A stretch of DNA of 64,000 nucleotides from Salegentibacter sp. R32 (GCF_008692195.1 NZ_RXOM01000006.1:1-64000); one strand, 5' to 3'; positions 8,501-17,381 are shown, numbered from the stretch's first letter. Numbers and translations: made by a program. The notes: generated by a model not told the origin, from the sequence alone.

Positions 8501-10165
8501 ATGAAAAAATACCTGATTTACTTGCTTTTATTGATAGGCGGAATTTTTCTAGGCTATCTGTTGTTTAATAATTCTTCTTCCCATTCAGAAGAAACGCATC
8601 AACATACAGCAACGGAAGAAAACCAAATTTGGACGTGTTCGATGCATCCGCAAGTTGAACGTCAAGAACCTGGCGATTGCCCTATTTGCGGGATGGAACT
8701 TATCCCAAAAGAAACTGCCGGAAGTAATTTAGCTGAAAATGAATTTACGATGACGCCCAACGCAATGTCACTTGCTAATATTGAAACGACAATAGTTGGT
8801 GAATCTCAAAACGATAACGGGAGTTTACAACTTTCTGGAGAAATTACCGCAAATGAAGATGAAACCGCTACGCAACCGGCACATTTTAATGGGAGAATTG
8901 AAAAACTCTACGTAAAATCTTTAGGAGAAAAAGTACAGATGGGACAAGCGATCGCGAGTATTTATTCGTCAGATTTAGTCGCTGCTCAACAAGAATTGAT
9001 CAGCGCTTATCAAAAAAGAAAATCGCAACCAAGATTGTATCAAGCGGTACGTAATAAATTTAATAACTGGCGAATTAGCGAGCAACAATTACAACAAATT
9101 GAAGAAACTGGAAAGCCACAAACCAATATCACTATTTATGCCCATGTTTCAGGAATCGTAACTTCTATTGAAGTAAACGAAGGCGCACATATTATGGATG
9201 GCAAACCTATTTTTAAAGTGGCTAATCTCTCTACAGTTTGGGCAGAATTTGATGCGTATGAAAATGAAATTAAAAGTTTAAAGGAAGGTCAAAAAATTAA
9301 CATCAACACCGAGGCTTATCCCGATGAGAATTTTGAAGCTAAAATTAATTTTATTGATCCGGTTCTAAATTCTTCCACAAGAACAGTAACGGTTCGTGCA
9401 GAGTTAACTAACAAAGACAATCTCCTAAAACCGGGAATGTTTGTGACGGCAAAGGTGAAAAATGAAAGTGAAAACTCGAAAAGTATTAGTATTCCAAAAT
9501 CTGCGGTGATGTGGACGGGAGAACGTTCTTTAGTGTATTTAAAAACCAATGATAATCCGCCTACTTTTGAAATGCGCGAAGTAAAACTCGGTGCAGAAAA
9601 TGGAAATAAGTATTCCATTTTAAGCGGTTTGCAAAAGGGCGATGAAATCGTGACTAACGGAACTTTTACCGTCGATGCCGCAGCACAATTGCAAGGGAAA
9701 AAATCGATGATGACTTCAGAAAATAATGAACTTCAACTTTCAAAAGAAACACAACGGCAATTTTCAAAAGTGATTGAAAGTTACCTTCAGCTAAAAAATG
9801 ATTTGGTAAATGATAATGCCGAAAAAGCAAAAATTTCAGCCGAAAAGGCATTGGAACAACTGCAAGCTATTCATACGGATGAAGAAAAAATTTCGACAAA
9901 AATCGAATCTCTAAGTAAGAGGTTTTCAACTGTGAGTCAATCCGATGAAATAGAAAAACAACGGGAAACTTTTATTTCACTTTCAGAAGAAATGATTACG
10001 ATTTCTAAACAAATTGAGCAAACCAAAAAACTATTCATTCAAAAATGTCCAATGGCCAATAACAATCAGGGAGCCAAATGGTTAAGTTTGGAAGAGGAAA
10101 TTAAAAATCCCTATTACGGTGCTTCAATGTTAGGTTGTGGCAGTGTTATTGATGTAATTAATTAG
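8501..10165 (+). CDS. cusB: CusB-type RND periplasmic adaptor with HMBD head and DUF3347 tail
   Basis: A 554-residue membrane-fusion protein. An N-terminal membrane anchor (about 4-23) and His-rich linker lead into a heavy-metal-binding domain with WTCSMHPQ and DCPICGMEL (about 44-68), the same module that copA carries twice. The HlyD-type hairpin, lipoyl and barrel domains follow, with AHVSGIVTSIEVNEGAHI and LLKPGMFVTAKVK as landmarks. The last 150 residues are a DUF3347 domain (CPMA, W, NPYYG, ML-CG) like the lone lipoprotein at 3061. It would link CusA to the TolC channel and hand over copper. Its cusA partner is broken at the left edge, so its present pump is uncertain. Confidence 0.9.
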   Translation: MKKYLIYLLLLIGGIFLGYLLFNNSSSHSEETHQHTATEENQIWTCSMHPQVERQEPGDCPICGMELIPKETAGSNLAENEFTMTPNAMSLANIETTIVGESQNDNGSLQLSGEITANEDETATQPAHFNGRIEKLYVKSLGEKVQMGQAIASIYSSDLVAAQQELISAYQKRKSQPRLYQAVRNKFNNWRISEQQLQQIEETGKPQTNITIYAHVSGIVTSIEVNEGAHIMDGKPIFKVANLSTVWAEFDAYENEIKSLKEGQKININTEAYPDENFEAKINFIDPVLNSSTRTVTVRAELTNKDNLLKPGMFVTAKVKNESENSKSISIPKSAVMWTGERSLVYLKTNDNPPTFEMREVKLGAENGNKYSILSGLQKGDEIVTNGTFTVDAAAQLQGKKSMMTSENNELQLSKETQRQFSKVIESYLQLKNDLVNDNAEKAKISAEKALEQLQAIHTDEEKISTKIESLSKRFSTVSQSDEIEKQRETFISLSEEMITISKQIEQTKKLFIQKCPMANNNQGAKWLSLEEEIKNPYYGASMLGCGSVIDVIN

Positions 10166-10281
10166 AATCTCATTAACAGCTTAAACAATATTTTTTTATT
10201 AATTTAGTTTAACCTTATAAGAAATACCAATAAAAATAATTTGCATGATATAAAGTTACTTTCAAAATTAATGTAACTATA

Positions 10282-10878
10282 ATGAATACTTTACTGGAAA
10301 AAACCAAAGAGCACTGCCAACAATTACTTTCACAAAGTAGGTGTAGTGAATTGGCTTTTCATAATGGGGAGCACACCAAAGAAGTATTTGCCAGCGCAAA
10401 GAAGATTGGTACATACGTTAACTTATCTCAAGAGGAACTTGAAATTGTTCTGCTAGCAGCGTTATTTCACGATACCGGTAATAGTGATTGTTTTAAAGGA
10501 CATGAGGATATTAGTGCCCGAAAGGCTTCTGATTATCTTACTCAATTAAATTTTGAAAAAGAAAAAATTGAGCAAGTGGTAAAATGTATTCTAGCTACTA
10601 AAATGCCGCAATCGCCCTCCAATCTCTTAGAACAAGTGATTTGCGATGCAGATTTGGCGCATTTAGGTAAAGAAAATTTTATATCTAAAAATAGGTTACT
10701 TCGGGAAGAATGGAGCCAGCATTTAAAAATGTGTTTTAGTAATAAGGAATGGGTAAAATTGAATATTGAATTTTTAGAATGCCATAATTACTTTACTACC
10801 TACGGGAAAAAAGTACTTCAACCTCAAAAAGAAATCAACCTTAAAGTATTAAAACAACAATTTTCAGAACTTTATTAG
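10282..10878 (+). CDS. HD-domain phosphohydrolase
   Basis: A 198-residue cytosolic protein with the metal-binding residues of the HD superfamily: His27 and His31, the HD pair in LFHDTGN (His63, Asp64), His74 in GHEDIS, and the distal Asp in ICDADLAHLG (about residue 123). Proteins of this short type act on nucleotides or related phosphoesters, but the substrate cannot be read from sequence. It is separated by 116 bp from cusB and lies 40 bp before the response-regulator gene, so it may be co-transcribed with the two-component system. Confidence 0.8.
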   Translation: MNTLLEKTKEHCQQLLSQSRCSELAFHNGEHTKEVFASAKKIGTYVNLSQEELEIVLLAALFHDTGNSDCFKGHEDISARKASDYLTQLNFEKEKIEQVVKCILATKMPQSPSNLLEQVICDADLAHLGKENFISKNRLLREEWSQHLKMCFSNKEWVKLNIEFLECHNYFTTYGKKVLQPQKEINLKVLKQQFSELY

Positions 10879-10918
10879 AAAGTATGTTCTTTATGATTAA
10901 AAGGATAATAACTTCACA

Positions 10919-11587
10919 ATGCATATTTTAATCATTGAAGATGAACAAAGTATCATAGATTTTCTTCAACAAGGTTTAGAGGAAGAATCTTATGAAGTTA
11001 GTTCATTTACTAAAGGAAAAGAAGGACTTCAACATGCTTTACAACAATCTTTTGATTTAATTATTTTAGATTGGATGTTACCGGAATTACCGGGAATTGA
11101 AGTTTGTAAAGAAATTAGAAAACAAGACACCACTACTCCAATTATCTTCTTAACGGCAAAAGATACGATTGAAGAAACCATTGAAGGTTTACAGTCGGGA
11201 GCTAACGATTATATTAAAAAACCTTTCCATTTTGCTGAATTATTAGAACGGATTAAAGTTCAGTTACGTTCAAAAACCGATGAAAGTTTTACTTATCAAT
11301 TGGGAACAATTCAACTTAACCCTTCTACTCATCAAGTTTTTAAAAATGAAGAAGAAATAAAACTTACCCAAAAAGAATTCGCACTTCTAGAATATCTTTT
11401 AAAGCATAAAGAGCAAGTTTGTACCCGTAAAAAAATACTGGAAAACGTTTGGGATATTAATTTTGACTATGATTCTGGAGTAATCGATGTTTTTATAAAT
11501 GCTTTGAGAAAAAAGCTAAATTTATCGGCTGAAAGAAACTATATTCAAACCATACGAGGTGTTGGTTATATGGCCAAAGAAGAATGA
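10919..11587 (+). CDS. OmpR/PhoB-family response regulator (CusR-like)
   Basis: A 222-residue regulator. Receiver domain with acidic pocket IIEDE, phospho-acceptor Asp51 (LIILDWMLPELPG), a Thr in FLTAKD and the Lys in YIKKPF. The C-terminal winged helix shows LTQKEFALLEYLL and ends IQTIRGVGYM. The gene overlaps the kinase gene by 4 bp (ATGA), so they form one unit. OmpR-type dimers bind direct repeats of about 11 bp period, and exactly such a repeat precedes the next two transcription units (12963 and 15891), which are therefore the probable regulon. The inducing signal may be metal or envelope stress. Confidence 0.92.
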   Translation: MHILIIEDEQSIIDFLQQGLEEESYEVSSFTKGKEGLQHALQQSFDLIILDWMLPELPGIEVCKEIRKQDTTTPIIFLTAKDTIEETIEGLQSGANDYIKKPFHFAELLERIKVQLRSKTDESFTYQLGTIQLNPSTHQVFKNEEEIKLTQKEFALLEYLLKHKEQVCTRKKILENVWDINFDYDSGVIDVFINALRKKLNLSAERNYIQTIRGVGYMAKEE

Positions 11588-12966
11588 AACTTAATTTTAA
11601 AACCAGAATTGCACTCAACTATTTTTTTGCTACAGGAATCGTGGTTGCGGTGGTATTCGCAGTAGTTTTCATCTCTTTAAAAACAACGATTTATGAAAGT
11701 TTGGATAGCGACCTTAATTACGAATCTGAAATCCATTTAGAAGAACTCGATTTAGAAAATATGGTTTTTTCTAACCGCGAAGAATGGGAAGAACGTGAAC
11801 ATGAAGAGGTAGAAGTAAATCCGGTTTTTGTTCAGATTATCAATGCTGAAGGAAAAATCACCGATAAATCGCCTAACCTTAACGAAGATCAACTTCCGTT
11901 CTTTCCTAAAAAAGAAGACCACCAGCATTTTAATACTACCTTGAATAACCGATTAATTCGCCAAGTGCAGGAACCTGTAAAAATCGACGGCACGATTAGA
12001 GGCTATATTGTTACCGCAATGTCTTTTGAAGCTTCCCAAAAAATTATCGATCAATTACTACTTATTTTACTTATAAGTTACCCGATCATTGTTTTTGGCT
12101 TATTTTTTATCTCTCGATTTTTAGCGGGAAGAAGTATTGCCCCCATTCAAAATATCACACAGATTACCGAAAGAATTAATCAGAACAACCTACAAGAACG
12201 AGTAAGTTTACCGGAGAATAAAGATGAATTGTACAAACTCTCTTCTTCGATAAATTCGTTATTAAAGAGAATTGAAGAAGCTTTGGAGCGTGAACGTCAA
12301 TTTACCTCAGATGCTTCTCACGAGTTGCGCACGCCTTTAGCTGCTTTACGCGGGAATTTAGAAGTACTCATTAGAAAAGTGCGGAATCCTGAAGAATATG
12401 AACAAAAAATAAAAACTTCTTTACTGGAAATTGACCGACTTTCTGAAATGGTGGAACAACTTTTATTTTTGGCAAGATTCGACAAGACTCCACAAAATCT
12501 TGAATACATCGACTTGATTATACTTTTAGATGAATCTATTCAACGAAATAAAGAAACCATTAAGCGTAAAAACCTAAAAGTCGAATTTATTAATGAAATT
12601 GAAAAAAGTATAGAAGTCCCTAAATATTATACACAAATTATTATTGAAAACCTTCTTTCTAATGCAATTAAATATTCCTTAGAAGATGAGAAAATTCAAA
12701 TTTTAGTAGGAGAAGAAAACTCAAAAGCTTTCTTTCAAATTACCAATTATGGATTCAAAATTGATCCTGAAGATCAACAAAAAATATTTGAACCATTCTA
12801 CCGATCACAACAGGTAAAAGACCATAAAATTAATGGCACCGGACTTGGGCTTTCCATTGTAAGAAAAGCAGCTGAAACCATTCATGCAAGTGTAAATTTA
12901 TCAACTTCCAATTCAAAAGGAACCACCTTTAAAATTACCTTTAAAAAATCTTCTTCTAAATTTTAA
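11584..12966 (+). CDS. Two-component sensor histidine kinase
   Basis: A 460-residue inner-membrane kinase. Two transmembrane segments (about 10-30 and 155-178) flank a periplasmic sensor of some 120 residues that is strongly acidic and contains several His/Glu residues (EEWEEREHEEVEVN), a plausible cation-binding surface. Then a HAMP linker, the HisKA box SDASHELRTPLA with His246, the N box NLLSNAIKYS and the G box GTGLGLSIV. The layout matches CusS/CzcS-type heavy-metal kinases. It is translationally coupled to the response regulator. The link to metal is inferred from the acidic sensor and the neighbours. Confidence 0.92.
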   Translation: MKLNFKTRIALNYFFATGIVVAVVFAVVFISLKTTIYESLDSDLNYESEIHLEELDLENMVFSNREEWEEREHEEVEVNPVFVQIINAEGKITDKSPNLNEDQLPFFPKKEDHQHFNTTLNNRLIRQVQEPVKIDGTIRGYIVTAMSFEASQKIIDQLLLILLISYPIIVFGLFFISRFLAGRSIAPIQNITQITERINQNNLQERVSLPENKDELYKLSSSINSLLKRIEEALERERQFTSDASHELRTPLAALRGNLEVLIRKVRNPEEYEQKIKTSLLEIDRLSEMVEQLLFLARFDKTPQNLEYIDLIILLDESIQRNKETIKRKNLKVEFINEIEKSIEVPKYYTQIIIENLLSNAIKYSLEDEKIQILVGEENSKAFFQITNYGFKIDPEDQQKIFEPFYRSQQVKDHKINGTGLGLSIVRKAAETIHASVNLSTSNSKGTTFKITFKKSSSKF

Positions 12967-13019
12967 GCGAATCTTAAGCGTTCATAAATAAAAGGTTTTA
13001 AGCCTGCTCTTTAGATTTG
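12963..13019 (+). promoter_or_regulatory. Direct-repeat operator and -7 box for the ltaS-like operon
   Basis: TTAAGCG occurs at 12963-12969 and 12974-12980, an 11-bp period typical of OmpR-family sites, with a looser TTAAGC at 12998-13003. An exact -7 box TAGATTTG lies at 13012-13019, and no -33 TTG is present. The core TTAAGCGAATCTTAAG recurs before the thioredoxin gene at 15892-15907. The first repeat starts at the stop codon of the kinase gene. Confidence 0.6.
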
Positions 13020-13034
13020 TTCATTAAACAATTA

Positions 13035-15008
13035 ATGATGAATAAATTTAAAAAATTAAAAAGGTACACCCTCTTTTTTGCCATAGGTAGTTTATATTTA
13101 TTGACTTCTTTTTTATTAAGAATTGTGTTTCTTACTTGGAATTTTCATGAAGCACAAACTGATGTTATTTCGGTTATTAAATCATTAGTTATAGGGACTT
13201 TCTTTGATTTAGGAACGCTTTCTTATTTTCTTATTCTCTGGAGTTTTTATTTATTCTTTTTTCCTTCAAAATGGATAGGAAATATCGTAGATAAAACGGT
13301 ACAAACAACTTATTTTATTATTATAAGTGTTATCTTTTACTTCTCTTTTTTTGCTGAAATCACGTTTTGGGAAGAGTTCCAACGTCGTTTTAATTTTATT
13401 GCTGTAGACTATTTAATCTATACCTATGAGGTAATTCAAAATATTAATGAATCATATCCTCTACCTTTCCTTATTTCGGGAATCATAGGTTTAGAATTAT
13501 TGACAGTCTGGTTTTTAAAACGCAAAAGAATATTTAAACTTACTTTCAAAAGCAATACTTCCAGAATAACAAAAGCTTTTATTTTAGGTGTTAATTTAGT
13601 ATTGGTTATTGGCTTTGGTTTATTTGTGAATAATGAATCTGCTGAATGGTCTAACAATAGGTATAACAACGAAATTTCTAAAACAGGAATCTATTCTTTC
13701 TTTGCTGCTTTTAGAAATAACAACCTAAAATATAAAGAATTTTATTTGAGCTTTTCTGATAAGAAAGCTTTTAAAATAGTTCAAGATGAATTAAATATTT
13801 CTTCCATCAACAAAACTGCTACTAGTCCCATTTCAAGAACCATAACCAATACTCAACAGGAAATTATCCCTAATATTATTTTGATTTGTATTGAAAGCTT
13901 AAGTGCTGATTTTATGAAAGCTTATGGAAACGAAAAAAAACTCACCCCTTTTTTAGATAGCTTACGAACTCAAAGTATTTCTTTTGAGAATTTAAACAGT
14001 ACAGGTACAAGAACCGTTCGCGGGATGGAAGCTTTAAGTCTATCTATTCCTCCAACGCCAGGAAGGAGCATTGTAAAAAGAGAAAACAATGAACACTTAT
14101 TTACCGTTGGAGAAGTTTTTAAAAATAAAGGCTATGAAAACACATTTTTCTATGGAGGAGATGGATATTTTGATAATATGAATCATTTTTTCAGCAACAA
14201 TGGTTTCAATATTGTTGATAGAGGTAGAAAGTTATTAAATATTGATGATATTCTTACCAAGAGAACCTTAATTGAAGATGAAGAAGTGAATTTTGAAAAT
14301 GCTTGGGGAGTTTCTGATGAAGATCTATACGATAAAGTATTAAAAGTAACCGATGCTTTGCCAAAAAATCAGCCTTTCTTTCATTTTATTATGACCACTT
14401 CCAACCATAGGCCTTACACTTATCCGGAAGGAAAAATTGATATTCCCTCGGGAACAAATAGAAATGGAGCTGTAAAATATACAGATTTTGCCATCAAGCA
14501 ATTTCTAAAAAAAGCTTCTAAAAAAGAATGGTACAAAAATACTGTCTTTGTTATTGTTGCAGATCATTGCGCCAGTAGTGCCGGTAAATGGGAGCTAAAT
14601 ATTAATAATTACCATATTCCTGCCTTTATTTATAATTTCCCCAATAAAAAGCCTTTTCAGGTGAAAAAATTAAGTTCACAAATAGATCTTTTACCCAGTC
14701 TTTTTGGTTTAATGAATTGGTCTTATGAGTCTAATTTTTATGGACAGAATGTGTTTGAAGAAAATTATCAACCAAGAGCTTTTATTGGAAATTACAGAAA
14801 ATTAGGACTTTTAAAAGATGACCATCTTATAATCCTAAACGATCATAAATCGTTCAACAACTACCAATACGTAGCCTCCAATCATCAACTCTACAAAAAA
14901 GATACAGATAGTTTATTATTAAACTTGGCAATTGCTAATTATCAGACAGCAGATTGGCTATTTAGAAATCAAGGTTTAACTATAAAAACAAAAAATGAAA
15001 AAAATTAA
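13035..15008 (+). CDS. LtaS/MdoB-like membrane phosphoglycerol-transferase-type sulfatase-fold protein
   Basis: A 657-residue protein of the alkaline-phosphatase/sulfatase superfamily in the LTA-synthase layout: about five N-terminal transmembrane segments (to about residue 205), then a periplasmic catalytic domain. Visible active-site motifs are NIILICIESLSADF, the nucleophile region STGTRTVRGME (about 322-332, Thr), FYGGDGYFDNM and VIVADHCASSAG (about residue 508). I start at the ATG at 13035; a TTG at 13017 lies inside the -7 box. Relatives transfer phosphoglycerol or phosphoethanolamine from phospholipids. The 3' end overlaps the lipid-kinase gene by 14 bp, which suggests the released diacylglycerol is recycled. 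The acceptor is unknown. The gene looks more AT-rich than its neighbours. Confidence 0.8.
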   Translation: MMNKFKKLKRYTLFFAIGSLYLLTSFLLRIVFLTWNFHEAQTDVISVIKSLVIGTFFDLGTLSYFLILWSFYLFFFPSKWIGNIVDKTVQTTYFIIISVIFYFSFFAEITFWEEFQRRFNFIAVDYLIYTYEVIQNINESYPLPFLISGIIGLELLTVWFLKRKRIFKLTFKSNTSRITKAFILGVNLVLVIGFGLFVNNESAEWSNNRYNNEISKTGIYSFFAAFRNNNLKYKEFYLSFSDKKAFKIVQDELNISSINKTATSPISRTITNTQQEIIPNIILICIESLSADFMKAYGNEKKLTPFLDSLRTQSISFENLNSTGTRTVRGMEALSLSIPPTPGRSIVKRENNEHLFTVGEVFKNKGYENTFFYGGDGYFDNMNHFFSNNGFNIVDRGRKLLNIDDILTKRTLIEDEEVNFENAWGVSDEDLYDKVLKVTDALPKNQPFFHFIMTTSNHRPYTYPEGKIDIPSGTNRNGAVKYTDFAIKQFLKKASKKEWYKNTVFVIVADHCASSAGKWELNINNYHIPAFIYNFPNKKPFQVKKLSSQIDLLPSLFGLMNWSYESNFYGQNVFEENYQPRAFIGNYRKLGLLKDDHLIILNDHKSFNNYQYVASNHQLYKKDTDSLLLNLAIANYQTADWLFRNQGLTIKTKNEKN

Positions 15009-15888
15009 TATTCATTTTATAGTGAACCCTTCTGCAGGAAAAGGTTTTCCAAAAAATTTAAATGAAAAAATAGCGAATGCTTTTCAACCTCATCAATACC
15101 ACATACAGCTAAAAGAGACCAAATATAAATTACATGCCAAAGAATTAACAATAGAATCCATGGCACAAAATGCCAATATTATTGTTGCTTGTGGTGGCGA
15201 TGGAACCATAAATGAAGTAGCTAGTTGTCTCGTCAATTCATCTATAAAACTTGGTATAATCCCAATAGGTTCAGGCAACGGACTAGCACGAAACTTACGT
15301 ATTTCTAAAAATATAAAATCCAGTATTTCTTGTATTAAAAATGGTAACTTTCTTTCTATAGATGTAGGTAAAATTAACGAAGAATATTTTTTTAGCAATT
15401 TAGGCTTAGGCTTCGATGCACAAGTAATTCATAATTATCAAAAAATTAATCAATACCCTTTTTACTCCTATTTAAAAGCAGTTTTTAAAACGGTTACCAC
15501 AAATAATAACTCTTCTGTTTTTAAAATTCAACACAAAAAAGAAACGTTTTCAGTAAATCCATTTTTGTTATTCATTACCAACTCCAATCAAATGGGGTAT
15601 AACCTCTCCTTACACAAAAGAGCTTCACTCACCGATGGTCAACTCGATTTAATTAGTATTCCTAGCATTTCATTGATAGAAAAATTATATCTCGGTTTTC
15701 TTTTATTAATTGGAAAAACTGATTTTTTCAATAAAAAAAACCATCTCCCATTTACTCAATTAACCATTAAAAAGAATGATCATAAAGAATGGAAGTATCA
15801 AAAAGATGGTGAAAAATGTTTCTTAACAGGCAATGAATGTCAAATAAAAATAGTTTCTAAATCACTTCACGTGATCTGTCCCACTTAA
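14995..15888 (+). CDS. Diacylglycerol/lipid kinase family protein (YegS/DgkB-like)
   Basis: A 297-residue cytosolic lipid kinase with the DAGK catalytic fold: NPSAGKG (11-17), the nucleotide-binding GGDGT (67-71) followed by INEVA, and GSGNGLARNL. Members phosphorylate diacylglycerol or related lipids at the membrane face. The start lies inside the end of the LtaS-like gene (14-bp overlap), so the two are translationally coupled. In Firmicutes the kinase DgkB removes the diacylglycerol left by LtaS; the same pairing here supports such a cycle, though the chemistry is not shown. The stop codon abuts the operator of the next operon. Confidence 0.88.
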   Translation: MKKINIHFIVNPSAGKGFPKNLNEKIANAFQPHQYHIQLKETKYKLHAKELTIESMAQNANIIVACGGDGTINEVASCLVNSSIKLGIIPIGSGNGLARNLRISKNIKSSISCIKNGNFLSIDVGKINEEYFFSNLGLGFDAQVIHNYQKINQYPFYSYLKAVFKTVTTNNNSSVFKIQHKKETFSVNPFLLFITNSNQMGYNLSLHKRASLTDGQLDLISIPSISLIEKLYLGFLLLIGKTDFFNKKNHLPFTQLTIKKNDHKEWKYQKDGEKCFLTGNECQIKIVSKSLHVICPT

Positions 15889-15947
15889 ATCTTAAGCGAA
15901 TCTTAAGAATAGAAAAACTCAATTTATTTTCTATTTAATTATTTTTA
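15884..15947 (+). promoter_or_regulatory. Direct-repeat operator upstream of the thioredoxin-ApbE operon
   Basis: CTTAAGCGAAT (15891-15901) and CTTAAGAATAG (15902-15912) repeat with an 11-bp period; a partial CTTAAAT precedes them. The 16-bp core TTAAGCGAATCTTAAG is identical to that before the LtaS-like gene. A weak -7-like TATTTTTA (15940-15947) sits 37 bp after the start of the second half-site, against 38 bp in the other copy, so the geometry is kept. Confidence 0.55.
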
Positions 15948-15957
15948 AACAAAAAAG

Positions 15958-16395
15958 ATGAAAAAGAATATTCTCCTTTTAGGACTATTGCTTTTTAGCA
16001 CCATAGGTTTTTCTCAAGACTGGAAATTAGATTTTAAAGAAGCTCAAAAAAATTCAGCAGAAAAAGAACTTCCTATAATTCTTGTTTTTCAAGGATCAGA
16101 TTGGTGCGCGCCTTGTATAAAATTAGACCGAAATATTTGGTGTTCAGATGAATTTAAAAACTACGCAAAAGATCATTTTGTCATGCTACAAGCAGACTTC
16201 CCTAAAAGAAGCAAAAACGCTTTACCGGAAGAACAACAAGCAAAAAACAATCAACTAGCAGAAAAATATAATCCTAACGGTTACTTTCCGTTGGTAGTAG
16301 TTTTAGACAAAACGGGAAAAGTGTTGGGACAAACCGGGTATAAAAATATGAGTCCGCAAGAATATATAGATCACCTTAACTCTTTCTTAAAATAA
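15958..16395 (+). CDS. Secreted thioredoxin-fold protein (Thioredoxin_7 type)
   Basis: A 145-residue protein with a signal peptide (LLLGLLLFSTIGFSQ, cleavage near residue 19) and a thioredoxin-like domain whose active site is WCAPC (49-53) in FQGSDWCAPCIKL. A third cysteine sits at residue 62. The cis-Pro loop is GYFPLVVVLD and the C-terminal half is GYKNMSPQEYIDHL. It should act in the periplasm as a thiol oxidoreductase. It opens the operon, and its stop codon overlaps the apbE start (TAATG). The likely client is the Cys-tailed DUF4266 lipoprotein two genes downstream or the c-type haem protein. That is inference from position. Confidence 0.85.
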   Translation: MKKNILLLGLLLFSTIGFSQDWKLDFKEAQKNSAEKELPIILVFQGSDWCAPCIKLDRNIWCSDEFKNYAKDHFVMLQADFPKRSKNALPEEQQAKNNQLAEKYNPNGYFPLVVVLDKTGKVLGQTGYKNMSPQEYIDHLNSFLK

Positions 16396-17381
16396 TGCTG
16401 AAAAAACTGTTTCTCTTATTCTTTCTAAGTATTGGTGTTCAAACCTTTTCGCAACAAATATACAAGCGAACGCTCAAATTAATGGGCAGCCGTTTTGATA
16501 TTACTGTAGTTGCACAAGATTCTGTTGAAGCTCATAAACATATAGATTTAGCCGTTAAAGAAATTTCAAGAATAGAAAAACTCATTTCTTCTTGGGATCC
16601 CGACTCTCAAACTTCGGCTATTAATAAAAATGCCGGTTTACAAGCTGTTAAAGTAAATTCAGAATTAATTGAGCTTATTAAACGTGCCAAAAAAATTTCT
16701 CAATTAACCGATGGAGCTTTCGATATAAGTTACGCCTCGATGGATAAAATCTGGAAATTTGACGGAAGTATGAAAAAGATGCCTTCTGATGAAGCAATTA
16801 AAAATTCGGTAAGTAAAGTTGGCTACCAAAATATTGTGATCGATGAAGAAAACTCGACTGTTTTTCTAAAACTAGAAGGAATGAAAATTGGTTTTGGCGC
16901 CATTGGCAAAGGCTACGCAGCAGATAAAGCCAAAGATTTATTAATTAGTAAAGGAGTTGTTGCCGGTATTATCAATGCCTCTGGAGATATGAATACTTGG
17001 GGAAAGCAACCAAATGGCGAATCTTGGAAAGTAGCAATTACCAACCCAATGAACAAAAATAAAGCCTTTGCTCTTTTACCTCTTAACAATGAAGCAGTCG
17101 TTACTTCAGGTAATTACGAAAAGTATGTCAATTTCAACGGAAAAAGATATACGCACATCATCGACCCAAGAACCGGTTACCCTTCAAGCGGAATTATAAG
17201 TGCAACTGTTTTTGCTCCAAAAGCAGAATTGGCAGACGCTTTAGCGACCTCCATTTTTGTGATGGGAAAAGAAGTAGGCTTAAATAGAATTAATCAATTA
17301 CCTAAAGTAGAATGTATTCTTATCGACGATCAGGGAAATATTTTCACCTCGTCTAATATAGAAATAAACACAAAGTCATGA
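16395..17381 (+). CDS. apbE: FAD:protein FMN transferase
   Basis: A 328-residue ApbE-family enzyme that uses FAD to attach FMN covalently to Thr or Ser of a target protein in the periplasm. A signal peptide (LFLLFFLSIGVQTFSQ) precedes family motifs LMGSRFDITV, ISSWDPDSQTSAINKNAG, GFGAIGKGYAADKA, GIINASGDMNTWGKQP and YTHIIDPRTGYPSSG. Start and stop overlap both neighbours (1 bp and 4 bp), so it is firmly in the thioredoxin-DUF4266 operon. No Nqr or Rnf subunit and no FMN-binding domain protein is seen nearby, so its flavin target is unknown and could be one of the operon's own products. Confidence 0.94.
   Translation: MLKKLFLLFFLSIGVQTFSQQIYKRTLKLMGSRFDITVVAQDSVEAHKHIDLAVKEISRIEKLISSWDPDSQTSAINKNAGLQAVKVNSELIELIKRAKKISQLTDGAFDISYASMDKIWKFDGSMKKMPSDEAIKNSVSKVGYQNIVIDEENSTVFLKLEGMKIGFGAIGKGYAADKAKDLLISKGVVAGIINASGDMNTWGKQPNGESWKVAITNPMNKNKAFALLPLNNEAVVTSGNYEKYVNFNGKRYTHIIDPRTGYPSSGIISATVFAPKAELADALATSIFVMGKEVGLNRINQLPKVECILIDDQGNIFTSSNIEINTKS

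Noticed and set aside
13017-13034. TTG start for the LtaS-like gene
   Set aside because: The TTG is part of the -7 box TAGATTTG; ATG at 13035 follows at once.
15866-15875. CACGTG as a possible parS centre near the partition genes
   Set aside because: The flanks do not match the GTTTCACGTGAAAC-type consensus and it lies inside a kinase gene 17 kb away.
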